Positions 34,189-42,641 of a stretch of 47,891 bases of DNA are shown in pieces. The number at the start of each line of letters is the position of its first letter. The first letter of the stretch is position 1. The stretch comes from Sinorhizobium shofinae (GTDB lineage: Bacteria; Pseudomonadota; Alphaproteobacteria; Rhizobiales; Rhizobiaceae): positions 1 through 47,891 of the forward strand of contig MBFK01000194.1 of assembly GCA_001704765.1 (NCBI GenBank). Reading direction: 5' to 3'. A model generated the notes under the pieces. It made no database searches. It was not told where the DNA came from and worked only from the letters and a program-made list of their open reading frames with translations. Made by a program: the position numbers and the translations under genes.

Positions 34189-36015
34189 TTACGCCGCGCC
34201 GGCCGTGCGGGCCTTTTCGAAGCGCTTGCGCTCGTGCGGATCGAGATGGAGTTTGCGGAGCCGAATCGACTTCGGCGTCACTTCCACGAGCTCGTCGTCC
34301 TGGATCCAGGAGAGGGCCCGCTCGAGCGTCATCTTGATCGGCGGCGTCAGGCGGACCGCCTCGTCCTTGCCGGCGGCGCGCATGTTGGTCAGCTTCTTGC
34401 CCTTCAAGACGTTGACTTCGAGGTCGTTGTCGCGGGTGTGGATGCCGATGATCATGCCCTCATAGACCTTCTCGCCCGGCTCGATCACCATCGGGCCGCG
34501 GTCTTCGAGGTTGAACAGCGCGTAGGCCACGGCCTCGCCCGGCTCGTTCGCCAGCAACACGCCGTTGATGCGGCCGCCGATCTCGCCCTTGTAGGGCTGA
34601 TAGTCATGGAACAGGCGGTTCATGATCGCCGTACCGCGCGTGTCGGTCAGAAGCTCCGACTGGTAGCCGATCAGGCCGCGGGTCGGCGCGAAGAAGACGA
34701 GCCGGACGCGGTTGCCGCCGGAGGGGCGCAACTCGACCATCTCGGCCTTGCGCTCCGACATCTTCTGCACGACGACGCCGGAATGCTCCTCGTCGACGTC
34801 AATGACGACTTCCTCGATCGGCTCCAGCAATTGCCCGTTCTCGTCCTTGTGCATGACGACGCGCGGACGGGAGACGGCAAGCTCGAAGCCCTCGCGGCGC
34901 ATCGTTTCGATCAGGACGGCGAGCTGCAATTCACCGCGACCGGAGACGAAGAAGGAATCCTTCTCGGACGATTCCTCGATCTTGAGCGCGACGTTGCCTT
35001 CCGCTTCCTTGAACAGGCGGTCGCGAATGACGCGCGAGGTCACTTTGTCGCCCTCGGTGCCGGCAAGCGGCGAATCGTTGACGATGAAGGACATGGTGAC
35101 GGTCGGCGGATCGATCGGCTGGGCTGTCAGTGCCTCGGTGACGGAAGGATCACAGAAGGTGTCGGCGACGGTGCCCTTGGTGAGCCCGGCGATTGCGACG
35201 ATGTCCCCGGCATGGGCCTCCTCGATCGGCTGACGCTCGATGCCGCGGAAGGCGAGGATCTTCGAAATACGGCCGGATTCGAGCAGCTTGCCATCCTGAC
35301 CCAGTACCTTCACGGCCTGGTTCGGCTTGACGGAACCGGAGTGGACGCGGCCGGTGATGATGCGACCGAGGAAGGGGTTTGCCTCGAGGATCGTGCCGAT
35401 CATGCGGAACGGCCCTTCCGCCACCGTCGGCTCGGGAACATGGTTCAGAACCAGATCGAGCAGCGGTCCCATTCCCTGGTCCTTCGGACCTTCGGGATTG
35501 ACGTTCATCCAGCCGTCACGACCCGAACCGTAGAGGATCGGGAAGTCGAGTTGCTCGTCGGTCGCGTCGAGCGCGGCGAAGAGGTCGAAGACTTCATTGA
35601 TGACTTCCTCGTGGCGGCCGTCCGGCCGGTCGATCTTGTTGATCGCGACGATTGGCTTCAGGCCGACCTTCAGCGCCTTGCCGACCACGAACTTGGTCTG
35701 CGGCATCGGGCCCTCGGAGGCATCGACCAGCACGATCGCGCCGTCAACCATCGACAGGATGCGTTCGACCTCGCCGCCGAAGTCGGCGTGGCCGGGGGTG
35801 TCGACGATATTGATGCGCGTCCCCTTCCACTCGACCGAGGTCGCCTTGGCGAGAATGGTGATACCGCGCTCCTTTTCCAGATCGTTGGAATCCATGACGC
35901 GTTCGGCAACGCGTTGGTTTTCGCGGAACGAGCCCGACTGCTTCAGAAGTTCGTCAACGAGCGTGGTCTTCCCATGGTCAACGTGCGCGATGATCGCGAT
36001 GTTACGAATGCTCAT
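34189..36015 (-). CDS. typA: ribosome-associated GTPase TypA/BipA
   Basis: A translational GTPase of 608 residues. The G1 motif is AHVDHGKT (Lys16), the G3 motif DTPGHADFGGEVER and the G4 motif NKIDRPD. EF-G-like domains III and V and the BipA-specific C-terminal domain (residues about 480-608) follow. BipA helps ribosome assembly and stress adaptation. The full family length is present. Single-gene unit with its own strong terminator. Confidence 0.97.
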   Translation of the reverse strand: MSIRNIAIIAHVDHGKTTLVDELLKQSGSFRENQRVAERVMDSNDLEKERGITILAKATSVEWKGTRINIVDTPGHADFGGEVERILSMVDGAIVLVDASEGPMPQTKFVVGKALKVGLKPIVAINKIDRPDGRHEEVINEVFDLFAALDATDEQLDFPILYGSGRDGWMNVNPEGPKDQGMGPLLDLVLNHVPEPTVAEGPFRMIGTILEANPFLGRIITGRVHSGSVKPNQAVKVLGQDGKLLESGRISKILAFRGIERQPIEEAHAGDIVAIAGLTKGTVADTFCDPSVTEALTAQPIDPPTVTMSFIVNDSPLAGTEGDKVTSRVIRDRLFKEAEGNVALKIEESSEKDSFFVSGRGELQLAVLIETMRREGFELAVSRPRVVMHKDENGQLLEPIEEVVIDVDEEHSGVVVQKMSERKAEMVELRPSGGNRVRLVFFAPTRGLIGYQSELLTDTRGTAIMNRLFHDYQPYKGEIGGRINGVLLANEPGEAVAYALFNLEDRGPMVIEPGEKVYEGMIIGIHTRDNDLEVNVLKGKKLTNMRAAGKDEAVRLTPPIKMTLERALSWIQDDELVEVTPKSIRLRKLHLDPHERKRFEKARTAGAA

Positions 36016-36150
36016 TTTTTGTCTCGGAAAGTTCTGGGCGCGCGCGACAAGGCGGGCACCGCTTTTCAGTTGCCGCGCTCATACAGGTTTTTTTGCGATT
36101 GCGAAAGGGGGCCGGCGCGCAGACCAGGCCTGCATAAAGCGCTGCGGCAC

Positions 36151-37713
36151 TCAAGCGACGGCTGCCGGGTCGAGCGTCACGCGCCACAATTCCTTGTCCT
36201 GCCGGTCCATGAGCCGCACCGTCAGCTGCTCAGTCTGGCCGCTGATATCGACGATGCCGAAGAATTGCAGGCCCGCCGACGGCGGCAGGTTGCTGTCGGT
36301 ACCGCCGCCCGACGCCTTGATGAAGCGCACCTCCGGACCGAAGGTCATGTCGAGTTCCTTCGGACCATAGGTGCCGGAATGCAGCGGCCCGGAGACGAAC
36401 TCCCAGAAGGGCAGGAAATCCTTGAAGGCGGCGCGTGACGGGTCATAGTGATGCGCGGCCGTGTAATGCACGTCGGCCGTTAGCCAGACGACGTTCTCGA
36501 TCGCATTGTCGCGGATGAAGCGCAGCAGATCGGCAAATTCCGTCTCGCGTCCCTGGGGCGCTCCCCCGTCGCCATTGGCGATCGCGTCCGATCCGCGCTT
36601 CCTCGAATAATCGTCCCAGACGACGAGACCGATCGGCATGTCGCAGGCGATCACCTTCCAGGTGGCGCGCGAGGCGGCGAGCTCACGCTTCAGCCAATCG
36701 GCCTGTCGCCAGCCGAAGAGCCCGGCATCCCCCTCCCCCTGGTTGGGGCCGCGATAGGAACGCAGATCGACGAAGAACACGTCGAGCAGCGGTCCATAGG
36801 CGATCTTGCGGAAGATGCGCCCCGGCTGGGTCGGTAGCGTGCGGATCGGAGTCATCTCGTGGAAGGCGCGCGCCGCACGAGATGCATAGACGGCCACGTC
36901 CTTCTCCGGATAGCGCGGGTCGTCGCGAAGGTCAGTGGAGGCCGACCAGTTGTTCAGGACTTCGTGGTCGTCCCATTGATAGAAGGTCGGGCAGACGGCG
37001 TTGAGCCCCCGCACATGCTCGTCGAGTAGATTGTATTTCCACTGACCGCGATATTCCTCGAGCGTGCGGGCAACGTCGCGCTTTTCCGGCGTCACAATCC
37101 GGTTCCTCCACATGCCGCCGTCGCGAAGCTTGATCTCCTCGGGGATCGGATTGTCAGCATAGATCGTGTCGCCGGAATGGATGAAGAAATCCGGCTCGTG
37201 CTGCCGCATGGTCGAATAGGTCTTCATGCCGATCTCGTCGATGCCCCAGCCCTGACCTGCCGTGTCGCCGGACCAGACGAAGCGCACCGACCGGCGGCGC
37301 AAGGGCGCGGTCCGAAAGCGCCCGACGATCGGCTCGGAGACGCGGTTGCCGTCATAAAGATCGGTCGCGGTGAAGCGGTAGAAGATGTCCTGGTCCGGCA
37401 ACAGGCCGTCGAGCCGGCACTTCACCGCGCAATCGGTCTGCGGCGTCGCATCGATATCGGGAAGCCGGATGGCATTCGAGAAGCTCTCGGTGGTCGAATA
37501 TTCGACCGCAACGCGCGACGGGCGGTCCACCCGCGTCCAGATCATGCCCGACTGCGGATCGACATCGCCGGACTGCACGCCATGCAGGAATTCCGGCCGT
37601 CCGTAGCCGCGCGCATAGAAAGGTGTCGCAAGGCCGGAAGAAGCCATGAGGCCGGCGGCGCCGGCGGATAAGAGAAAAGAACGCCTGGTGAGCGTGTCTC
37701 GAACAGCGGCCAA
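36151..37713 (-). CDS. phoD: PhoD-type alkaline phosphatase, Tat-exported
   Basis: A calcium/iron-dependent phosphodiesterase/phosphatase of the PhoD family, 520 residues. The N-terminus has a twin-arginine signal (TRRSFLLSAGAAG). The mature part shows the N-terminal beta domain, then GDTIYADNP near residue 185, WDDHEVLNNW near 247 and the late WLTADVHYTAAHHYDP metal-site segment near 410. It releases phosphate from organic esters in the periplasm. The start is a TTG at 37713 with GGAGG six bases upstream, an unusual but well-supported choice. No clear Pho box was identified in the 188-base divergent gap to the amidase. Confidence 0.88.
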   Translation of the reverse strand: MAAVRDTLTRRSFLLSAGAAGLMASSGLATPFYARGYGRPEFLHGVQSGDVDPQSGMIWTRVDRPSRVAVEYSTTESFSNAIRLPDIDATPQTDCAVKCRLDGLLPDQDIFYRFTATDLYDGNRVSEPIVGRFRTAPLRRRSVRFVWSGDTAGQGWGIDEIGMKTYSTMRQHEPDFFIHSGDTIYADNPIPEEIKLRDGGMWRNRIVTPEKRDVARTLEEYRGQWKYNLLDEHVRGLNAVCPTFYQWDDHEVLNNWSASTDLRDDPRYPEKDVAVYASRAARAFHEMTPIRTLPTQPGRIFRKIAYGPLLDVFFVDLRSYRGPNQGEGDAGLFGWRQADWLKRELAASRATWKVIACDMPIGLVVWDDYSRKRGSDAIANGDGGAPQGRETEFADLLRFIRDNAIENVVWLTADVHYTAAHHYDPSRAAFKDFLPFWEFVSGPLHSGTYGPKELDMTFGPEVRFIKASGGGTDSNLPPSAGLQFFGIVDISGQTEQLTVRLMDRQDKELWRVTLDPAAVA

Positions 37714-37901
37714 ATCCTGCCTCCGGTTCCGTTTCGCGAATCATCGTTTTCTCGCGCGGACCATTGGCGAACCGCATGTCAGCGGCTTTACAGATGGATG
37801 AAACTATTTGAACGGATTGGCGACAGTTCTGTGAACGGGGCGCCACAGACGGCTCGAGCGGCTATGGTTGCGCGTGCCGTTCGGCCGCGCACCTGCTATG
37901 A

Positions 37902-39245
37902 ATGCCAGCGCTACAGCAGTTCACGAGGTTGCTCGCATTGACCCGATCGAACACCCCGTCTCGCGACCGGCTCGAGACCATTCTCGCGCGCCTCAAGCAG
38001 CGCCGGGACGGAGAACGTGTTTTCGTAAGACTCTATCCGGAGACCGCCCGCGCGGAAGCGGATGCCGCCGATGGGAGGTGGCGCGAAGGAACGAGCCTCG
38101 GTCCCCTCGACGGCCACATCCTCTCGATCAAGGACCTGTTTGACGTCGCCGGCGAGCCGACCCTTGCCGGCTCGATCATCCGGTGCAATGCACAGCCGGC
38201 TACGGCAGACGCTGCCATCGTCCGACGCCTGCGCGCCGCCGGCGCCGTCATCATTGGCAAGACTCACATGACCGAATTCGCCTTCACCGCCGTCGGCCTC
38301 AATCCGCATTATCCGGTGCCGGGCAATGCGCTTGACGCGAGCCTCATCCCCGGCGGCTCCTCCTCGGGTGCTGGCGTTTCGGTCGCCGAAGGCACGAGCG
38401 AGATCGCCATCGGTTCCGACACCGGCGGTTCGGTGCGCATCCCGGCCGCCCTGCAGGGCCTCGTCGGCTTCAAGCCGACCGCCCGCCGCGTATCGCTCGA
38501 CGGCGCCTTCCCGCTGTCGCCGAGCCTCGATTCGATCGGCCCGCTCGCCCGCAGCGTCGCCGACTGCGCGCTGGCCGACGCCATCATGGCCGGCGAGACG
38601 CCGAAGCCACTCACGCCGCTGCCGCTCAACGGCCTGAAGCTCGGCATTCCGAGAGGCGTTCTGCTCGAAGAGCTCACGCCCGACATCGCCAGGGCCTTCG
38701 AGGCAAGCCTGCAAACACTCTCCCGTGCCGGCGCAAAACTCGCCGAATGCGATCTCGACGATCTCCTCGCCCGCCTTGCTGAGGCAACCGCAATCGGCTC
38801 CATCGCCGGCCTCCAAGCAAGCCGCATACATGCGGGCTGGCTGATGGACGGGAATGCGCCGGTCGACATCCGCGTGAAATCCCCTCTCCGCCGCCGTCTC
38901 GCCGTTCCCGACATCGCCATCGAAAATCTGCTGCAGACGCGGCGCGAACTTGCCCGCGCCATGGACGAGCGATTGACGCCCTTCGACCTCATCCTCCTGC
39001 CGACAACACCGATCCCCGCCGTCCGCATCGCCTCTGTGGAGCATGACAAACAGGAGTATCGCCGGGTCGAGGATCTGCTGTTGCGCAACACGCAGGTCGC
39101 CAACCAGTTCGACCTGACGGCAATAACGCTACCGATGGCCGGCACGGCCCTGCCGGCGGGACTGATGCTAATGGGGCGAAACGGCGCGGACGGGACGCTT
39201 CTGCGGGTCGCCGCTTCCGTGGAGCGCTTGTTGCAGGACGGCTAG
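37902..39245 (+). CDS. amidase (amidase signature family)
   Basis: A 447-residue hydrolase of the amidase-signature family. The catalytic set is Lys77 (SIKDLFD), a cis-serine in GGSSSGAG (151-158) and the nucleophile Ser177 in GSDTGGSVRIPAA. It resembles both stand-alone amidases and GatA. The absence of nearby gatB/gatC argues for the stand-alone kind. The substrate cannot be read. Divergent from phoD; last gene of the conserved block. Confidence 0.9.
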   Translation: MPALQQFTRLLALTRSNTPSRDRLETILARLKQRRDGERVFVRLYPETARAEADAADGRWREGTSLGPLDGHILSIKDLFDVAGEPTLAGSIIRCNAQPATADAAIVRRLRAAGAVIIGKTHMTEFAFTAVGLNPHYPVPGNALDASLIPGGSSSGAGVSVAEGTSEIAIGSDTGGSVRIPAALQGLVGFKPTARRVSLDGAFPLSPSLDSIGPLARSVADCALADAIMAGETPKPLTPLPLNGLKLGIPRGVLLEELTPDIARAFEASLQTLSRAGAKLAECDLDDLLARLAEATAIGSIAGLQASRIHAGWLMDGNAPVDIRVKSPLRRRLAVPDIAIENLLQTRRELARAMDERLTPFDLILLPTTPIPAVRIASVEHDKQEYRRVEDLLLRNTQVANQFDLTAITLPMAGTALPAGLMLMGRNGADGTLLRVAASVERLLQDG

Positions 39246-39266
39246 CGCCCGGCGTCGCCGACCACC

Positions 39267-39428
39267 TCAATGCATCGTGTGGGAAGCCCAATCCTCGCCG
39301 AGTATCCGAAAGGCATCTTCGAGCGCGGCGACCAGAATATCGGTGAGTTCGTCGCCGTCATTGTCCATCAGGTAGAGGGCAACGCTCGCGTCCTGCGGGT
39401 CGCTATAGTGCTCAACATTGTTAGACAT
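39267..39428 (-). CDS. small acidic hypothetical protein (53 aa)
   Basis: A short open frame read directly from the sequence: it begins MSNNVEHYSDPQDASVALYL and ends EDWASHTMH. It is strongly acidic with an amphipathic C-terminal helix. A GGAAGGAC ribosome-binding stretch lies 6 bases before the ATG, and the frame fills most of the gap after the amidase. No family is recognised. It lies just at the switch to accessory DNA. Confidence 0.55.
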   Translation of the reverse strand: MSNNVEHYSDPQDASVALYLMDNDGDELTDILVAALEDAFRILGEDWASHTMH

Positions 39429-39654
39429 TCATCGTCCTTCCTTCGCCACGTACATTTCGGCTGTTGGCGCGATGATAGGAAGGCCGGCTTGTGCAGAGCT
39501 TGACGTGCGCAGACCCGTCACCCACGGCGTTTCTTTCAAGCGCGGCAGCTGCGACCCGCGCCATTCGACGTGGGCCTGTGGGACGCCCCATGTTTTTCCT
39601 CGCCCTCGCGTCTCACGCACGATAGAGGACCATGGAGGTCGAGTGTTGAGGTTT

Positions 39655-40170
39655 ATGATGTCGAAGAAGACCAAGCGCGATGACGTCCACCTGCAGCGGC
39701 TCAAGACCGAGTTTCCGGATATCTATCGCGCCTTTCTCGCCGGTGAGATCCCCTCGGCGCGCAAAGCCTTCGTCATGGCCGGCATCAAGCCGGAACGCAC
39801 CCGCCTCGAGAAGCTCAAGAACTCCTGGGCGAAAGCAGCGGATACCGAGCGCGAAGCCTTCCTGACTTGGCTCGCGGCCACAGGCGCAAGGCCGCCGACC
39901 GCGGCACTATCCTCCCCGCCCTCGTCATCTTCCAATCCGCGGTCGGCGGAAACGCCAATCGCAAGCGGCCGCTACCTGCTTCCCTCCACCATCGCCGAGA
40001 TCAAGGCGATCATGGCCCGGCGCCGACTGACGCCGGAGGATGTGATGCGCGAGATGGGATTCACAGCCGAGGACCGCTCCCTCGCCGGCGCGCTAGCCCG
40101 TGGCGCCAGCCTCAGATTGACGGTGATTGCTGCCCTGGAGGGGTGGCTGGGCACCAACGCGCGCAGTTGA
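39655..40170 (+). CDS. hypothetical protein
   Basis: Unrecognised protein of about 171 residues. The N-terminal helix-rich part (RLKTEFPDIYRAFLAGEIPS, with ARKAFVMAGI following) looks like a small DNA-binding or adaptor module. A serine/proline-rich linker follows. The C-terminal part (LPSTIAEIKAIMARRRLTPE, then GFTAEDRSL) is again helical. The start is uncertain: a GGAGGT stretch at 39634-39639 is spaced correctly for the in-frame TTG at 39646 or GTG at 39643, but is 15 bases from the ATG at 39655. Confidence 0.6.
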   Translation: MMSKKTKRDDVHLQRLKTEFPDIYRAFLAGEIPSARKAFVMAGIKPERTRLEKLKNSWAKAADTEREAFLTWLAATGARPPTAALSSPPSSSSNPRSAETPIASGRYLLPSTIAEIKAIMARRRLTPEDVMREMGFTAEDRSLAGALARGASLRLTVIAALEGWLGTNARS

Positions 40171-40243
40171 GTGGATCGGTGTGGCCTTTCGGACATGGGC
40201 GTAGCTTTGCGGCGGGGATTTTTGTGCCGTGGGAGCAGAAGAG

Positions 40244-41002
40244 ATGAGCTTCGACAAACTGCTCGGCATCGACGTCGGCTACTCCCGATCCCGCCCGACC
40301 ACTGGGATTGCCTGGAGCCTTGGCGAGGACTTCGGCTCTGCAAGGACGCACACCGATTGGGAGCGGCGACAGCGACACATTCCCGCGTCGACCATATTCG
40401 CGGTGATCGCCATCGATGGACCTTTGACGCCGCCGGAAGCGCCCGACACCCTCGATCGCCTCTGTGAGCGTCTCTTCATCCGCGGCGCGTTCCAGGCGCG
40501 CTGCAAGCCGGGCCTCAGCCACCACGGTTATGGCCTGACCCTTAGAAAAGCTGCGGCGCAGACCGCCGCGCAAGTCAGGCATCTCGCGGCTGCGGCCCCG
40601 ATCGGCAGATCCGTGATCCCCGGCACGGCGATCATTGAAGCCTTCCCCAACGCCTTTCTCGGCGTTCTCCTCGCAGATGAGCGGTTTGCCGTGTCGAGGG
40701 CCGCGAAACGCAAGAAGTTCGACTGGCTATACGACCATGCGGTCGAGACCGGCGTTATCGAGCACCTCCTCGATTTCATCGGCTGGAACAATAAGCGCTT
40801 GCTTCAGGAAATCGCCACCGAAGGCGACCACGAAAAGCGGGCGGCCTGGATCTGCCTGCTGACGGCGGCCTGCGCGGTTTCCGGCAAATCGGCAGTCGTC
40901 GGCGATGACGTAGGAGGCTGGTTCTGGCTGCCGCCATCGGAACTCTGGGGGCCTTGGGCGGCCGATGCCTTGGCTCGAAACAAGGTGGCGGTTCTTCCAT
41001 GA
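40244..41002 (+). CDS. DUF429 family protein
   Basis: A 252-residue protein of the DUF429 (predicted nuclease, RNase H-like fold) family. Visible are the first strand LGIDVGYSRS, the acidic AIDGPLTPP segment near residue 48, EAFPNAFLG near residue 135, and the closing GWFWLPPSELWGPWA. Function unproven. The start at 40244 (GGGAGCAGAAG upstream) is chosen over a GTG at 40229. The last ten or so residues fall at the edge of an ISL3 transposase remnant, so the natural C-terminus may have been replaced. Confidence 0.72.
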   Translation: MSFDKLLGIDVGYSRSRPTTGIAWSLGEDFGSARTHTDWERRQRHIPASTIFAVIAIDGPLTPPEAPDTLDRLCERLFIRGAFQARCKPGLSHHGYGLTLRKAAAQTAAQVRHLAAAAPIGRSVIPGTAIIEAFPNAFLGVLLADERFAVSRAAKRKKFDWLYDHAVETGVIEHLLDFIGWNNKRLLQEIATEGDHEKRAAWICLLTAACAVSGKSAVVGDDVGGWFWLPPSELWGPWAADALARNKVAVLP

Positions 41003-41392
41003 TATCCAGGCACGCGGCTACGCTGGCAGCTTCTCGAACCTTGAACGCCTTTTCGCAATGTGGAGATGCGCTGAGAAGGAGGGCAAGGACAGTGCGGCGC
41101 CTTCTTCAGTCAGAACTGTCAATCTGCCTGCGACGCCATGCCGGTAAGGGATCCGGCGACCGGCCATGCGATCTCGCCCGTGGTCGCCGCTGCACTTTGC
41201 CTGAAACCGCGGGCCACGCTGACGGCCAATCAGGCGAGAAAGGTCGATGTCCTGAAGCGGGGCTCGCCTGAGTTCGCTTTGATGCGCAGTCTTGGCATGC
41301 GCTTCCGTGGAATCTTTCGCAGCCGTGATCCAAGCAAGCTCGACGTTTGGATTGACGATGCCGTCAGCCAGGGTGTCGTCGCCGTCCAAGAT
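40986..41392 (+). pseudogene. ISL3-family transposase remnant, frameshifted
   Basis: Two adjacent frames together encode an internal piece of an ISL3-type transposase. Frame one gives HDIQARGYAGSFSNLERLF up to about 41137. After a one-base shift the second gives PVRDPATGHAISPVVAAAL, then LTANQARKVDVLK and MRFRGIFRSRDPSKLDVWID to about 41392. The N-terminal zinc-finger/helix part and the C-terminal 'LPWSNGQ.EGQINRLK' part of the family are missing. No terminal repeats were found. The piece is dead and lies against the DUF429 stop. Confidence 0.75.
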
Positions 41393-41398
41393 CGAGCC

Positions 41399-41545
41399 CT
41401 AGTGCCTGGAGCGATCATACGGCAGCCGCAGCTCCAGCTTGCCCACCCGCGTGATCAGCGTGCGACCGTGGCAGCCGAACCGCCCCTGCGTGGTTTCCAA
41501 AGCCTCGTCGGCTTCATGCACTCCCGCATAACGGGCGGTTCGCCT
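41399..41545 (-). pseudogene. IS256 (mutator)-type transposase fragment
   Basis: On the minus strand the frame ARYAGVHEADEALETTQGRF continues to HGRTLITRVGKLELRLPYDR before a stop at 41399-41401. GRTLITRVGKLELR.P..R is the conserved N-terminal stretch of IS256-family transposases. Nothing of the catalytic core is present. It starts almost where the ISL3 remnant ends, in opposite orientation, so one element probably broke the other. Confidence 0.55.
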
Positions 41546-41587
41546 CGCACAGCCATCGGGGTTCGACGCAAAATGCCAACAAGAACT

Positions 41588-41818
41588 TCACTGTTGCACA
41601 ATCCACGCCGTCACCGAGACCAGTTCCTGTTCGGTCGGCGCCCGCGGTAAGGAGCTTCCGGCGTCGAGCATGTCCGCAAAGACTTCCAGTCGGGAGCCGT
41701 TGATGTAGCGGCCGGGAAGCGATAGCTGGAATACCAGTTGGTTGTTGGGATCGGTCCGGCCGAATGGAATGGCGGAACCGATAAAGCGGCCGGAGGCCGA
41801 CGATGCTATCCGAGCCAT
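41588..41818 (-). CDS. small hypothetical protein downstream of DUF1326
   Basis: A 76-residue frame starting inside the last codons of the DUF1326 gene (ATGGCTCGGATAG overlap, 13 bases). The predicted protein (FIGSAIPFGRTDPNNQLVFQ; EVFADMLDAGSSLPRAPTEQ) has normal composition and could be translated by coupling, but no family is recognised. It may also be a decayed gene end next to the insertion-sequence debris. Confidence 0.35.
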   Translation of the reverse strand: MARIASSASGRFIGSAIPFGRTDPNNQLVFQLSLPGRYINGSRLEVFADMLDAGSSLPRAPTEQELVSVTAWIVQQ

Positions 41819-42471
41819 GCCGTGAGCCTTGATCTTTCTCGGACCAGGCCATCCTGATTGAAATGGTGAACACAAAAATGCGCCCATGATTCTTCGAACG
41901 CCATTTCCATATCACCGGTGACCGAGGTCGTACCGAGCCCGAGTTCTGCGTAGGTAAACTCGAAGCTGCCGCTCGGTCGTGCCAGCGCGATGTGAAACGG
42001 CTCGCCCGTGAACTCGTTGATTTTCGGGCTGGCGCTGCTCGTCAGGACGCCGGGGATCGCGACCTTCGCGATTCGTGCGTCCAAGTCCGCCTTGAGATCG
42101 ATCGGCAGGAACAACGTCTCGCAAAAATCCGAACAGGTGGTGGCGAAGACGGCGAAGAGATTGCTCAAGGGCTCGCAGGCCTCGCCTGAGATGATCGTTT
42201 CAAGCGCGATCCGTTGAGCCTTATCCGCACGCTCGTCGATGATGATCTGACGCCGGCCGTTTCCGTCCTTTATTTCACCGGGCCACTTGTACAGCGCCGC
42301 CCAGTTCAGGCCCACGAGGGGCGTGTCGTTGAAGTGGCCTTCAACGATGTTGCCGATGAAGGCGGACTGGCAATAGCCATGAGTGCTTGGCAAATTGAAC
42401 TGGCAGCCGCAATTCATGGCACAATTGCAGTTATCGTAGGTTTCGCTCTTGAATACCCATTGGTTTGCCAT
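41806..42471 (-). CDS. DUF1326 domain-containing protein
   Basis: A 221-residue DUF1326 protein. The hallmark cysteine-rich start is YDNCNCAMNCGCQFNLPSTH, followed by EGHFNDTPLVGLNWAALYKW and the late GEPFHIALARPSGSFEFTYAE. Members usually stand next to a DUF2182 membrane protein, which is absent here. The cysteine cluster suggests metal binding. The start at 42471 (MANQWVFKSETYD) fits the family; a longer reading to 42510 adds unconserved residues. Divergent from the HxlR regulator. Confidence 0.87.
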   Translation of the reverse strand: MANQWVFKSETYDNCNCAMNCGCQFNLPSTHGYCQSAFIGNIVEGHFNDTPLVGLNWAALYKWPGEIKDGNGRRQIIIDERADKAQRIALETIISGEACEPLSNLFAVFATTCSDFCETLFLPIDLKADLDARIAKVAIPGVLTSSASPKINEFTGEPFHIALARPSGSFEFTYAELGLGTTSVTGDMEMAFEESWAHFCVHHFNQDGLVRERSRLTAWLG

Positions 42472-42545
42472 TCCCGTGATCCTCCAATCCTCGCGCCGAT
42501 GTTGGGGCAACCATTACGGAGATTGCACGAGGGAGGAGGCGAGCT

Positions 42546-42588
42546 CTAGTTCAGGAATTGAAGTGCCCCGGTTTAGAATCTGAACTAG
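42546..42588. promoter_or_regulatory. candidate operator for the HxlR regulator
   Basis: A perfect 9-bp inverted repeat CTAGTTCAG ... CTGAACTAG with 25 bases between the arms lies in the 170-base gap between the divergent DUF1326 and HxlR genes. Dyads in this position typically bind the divergently encoded regulator, here controlling both genes. This is an inference; no other copy was found in the window by eye. Confidence 0.6.
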
Positions 42589-42641
42589 CCAAGATCCGCC
42601 ATCTGCCGTAGCGTCAGGTGAACTTGGTGAGGAGGCTCATC

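Noticed and set aside
34087..36438. 783-codon plus-strand open frame opposite typA
   Set aside because: Antisense shadow of typA; no motif, no ribosome-binding site, and it runs through the strong typA terminator.
41514..41915. 133-codon minus-strand frame overlapping the DUF1326 end
   Set aside because: Out of frame with DUF1326, no ribosome-binding site, basic irregular composition; regarded as a shadow.
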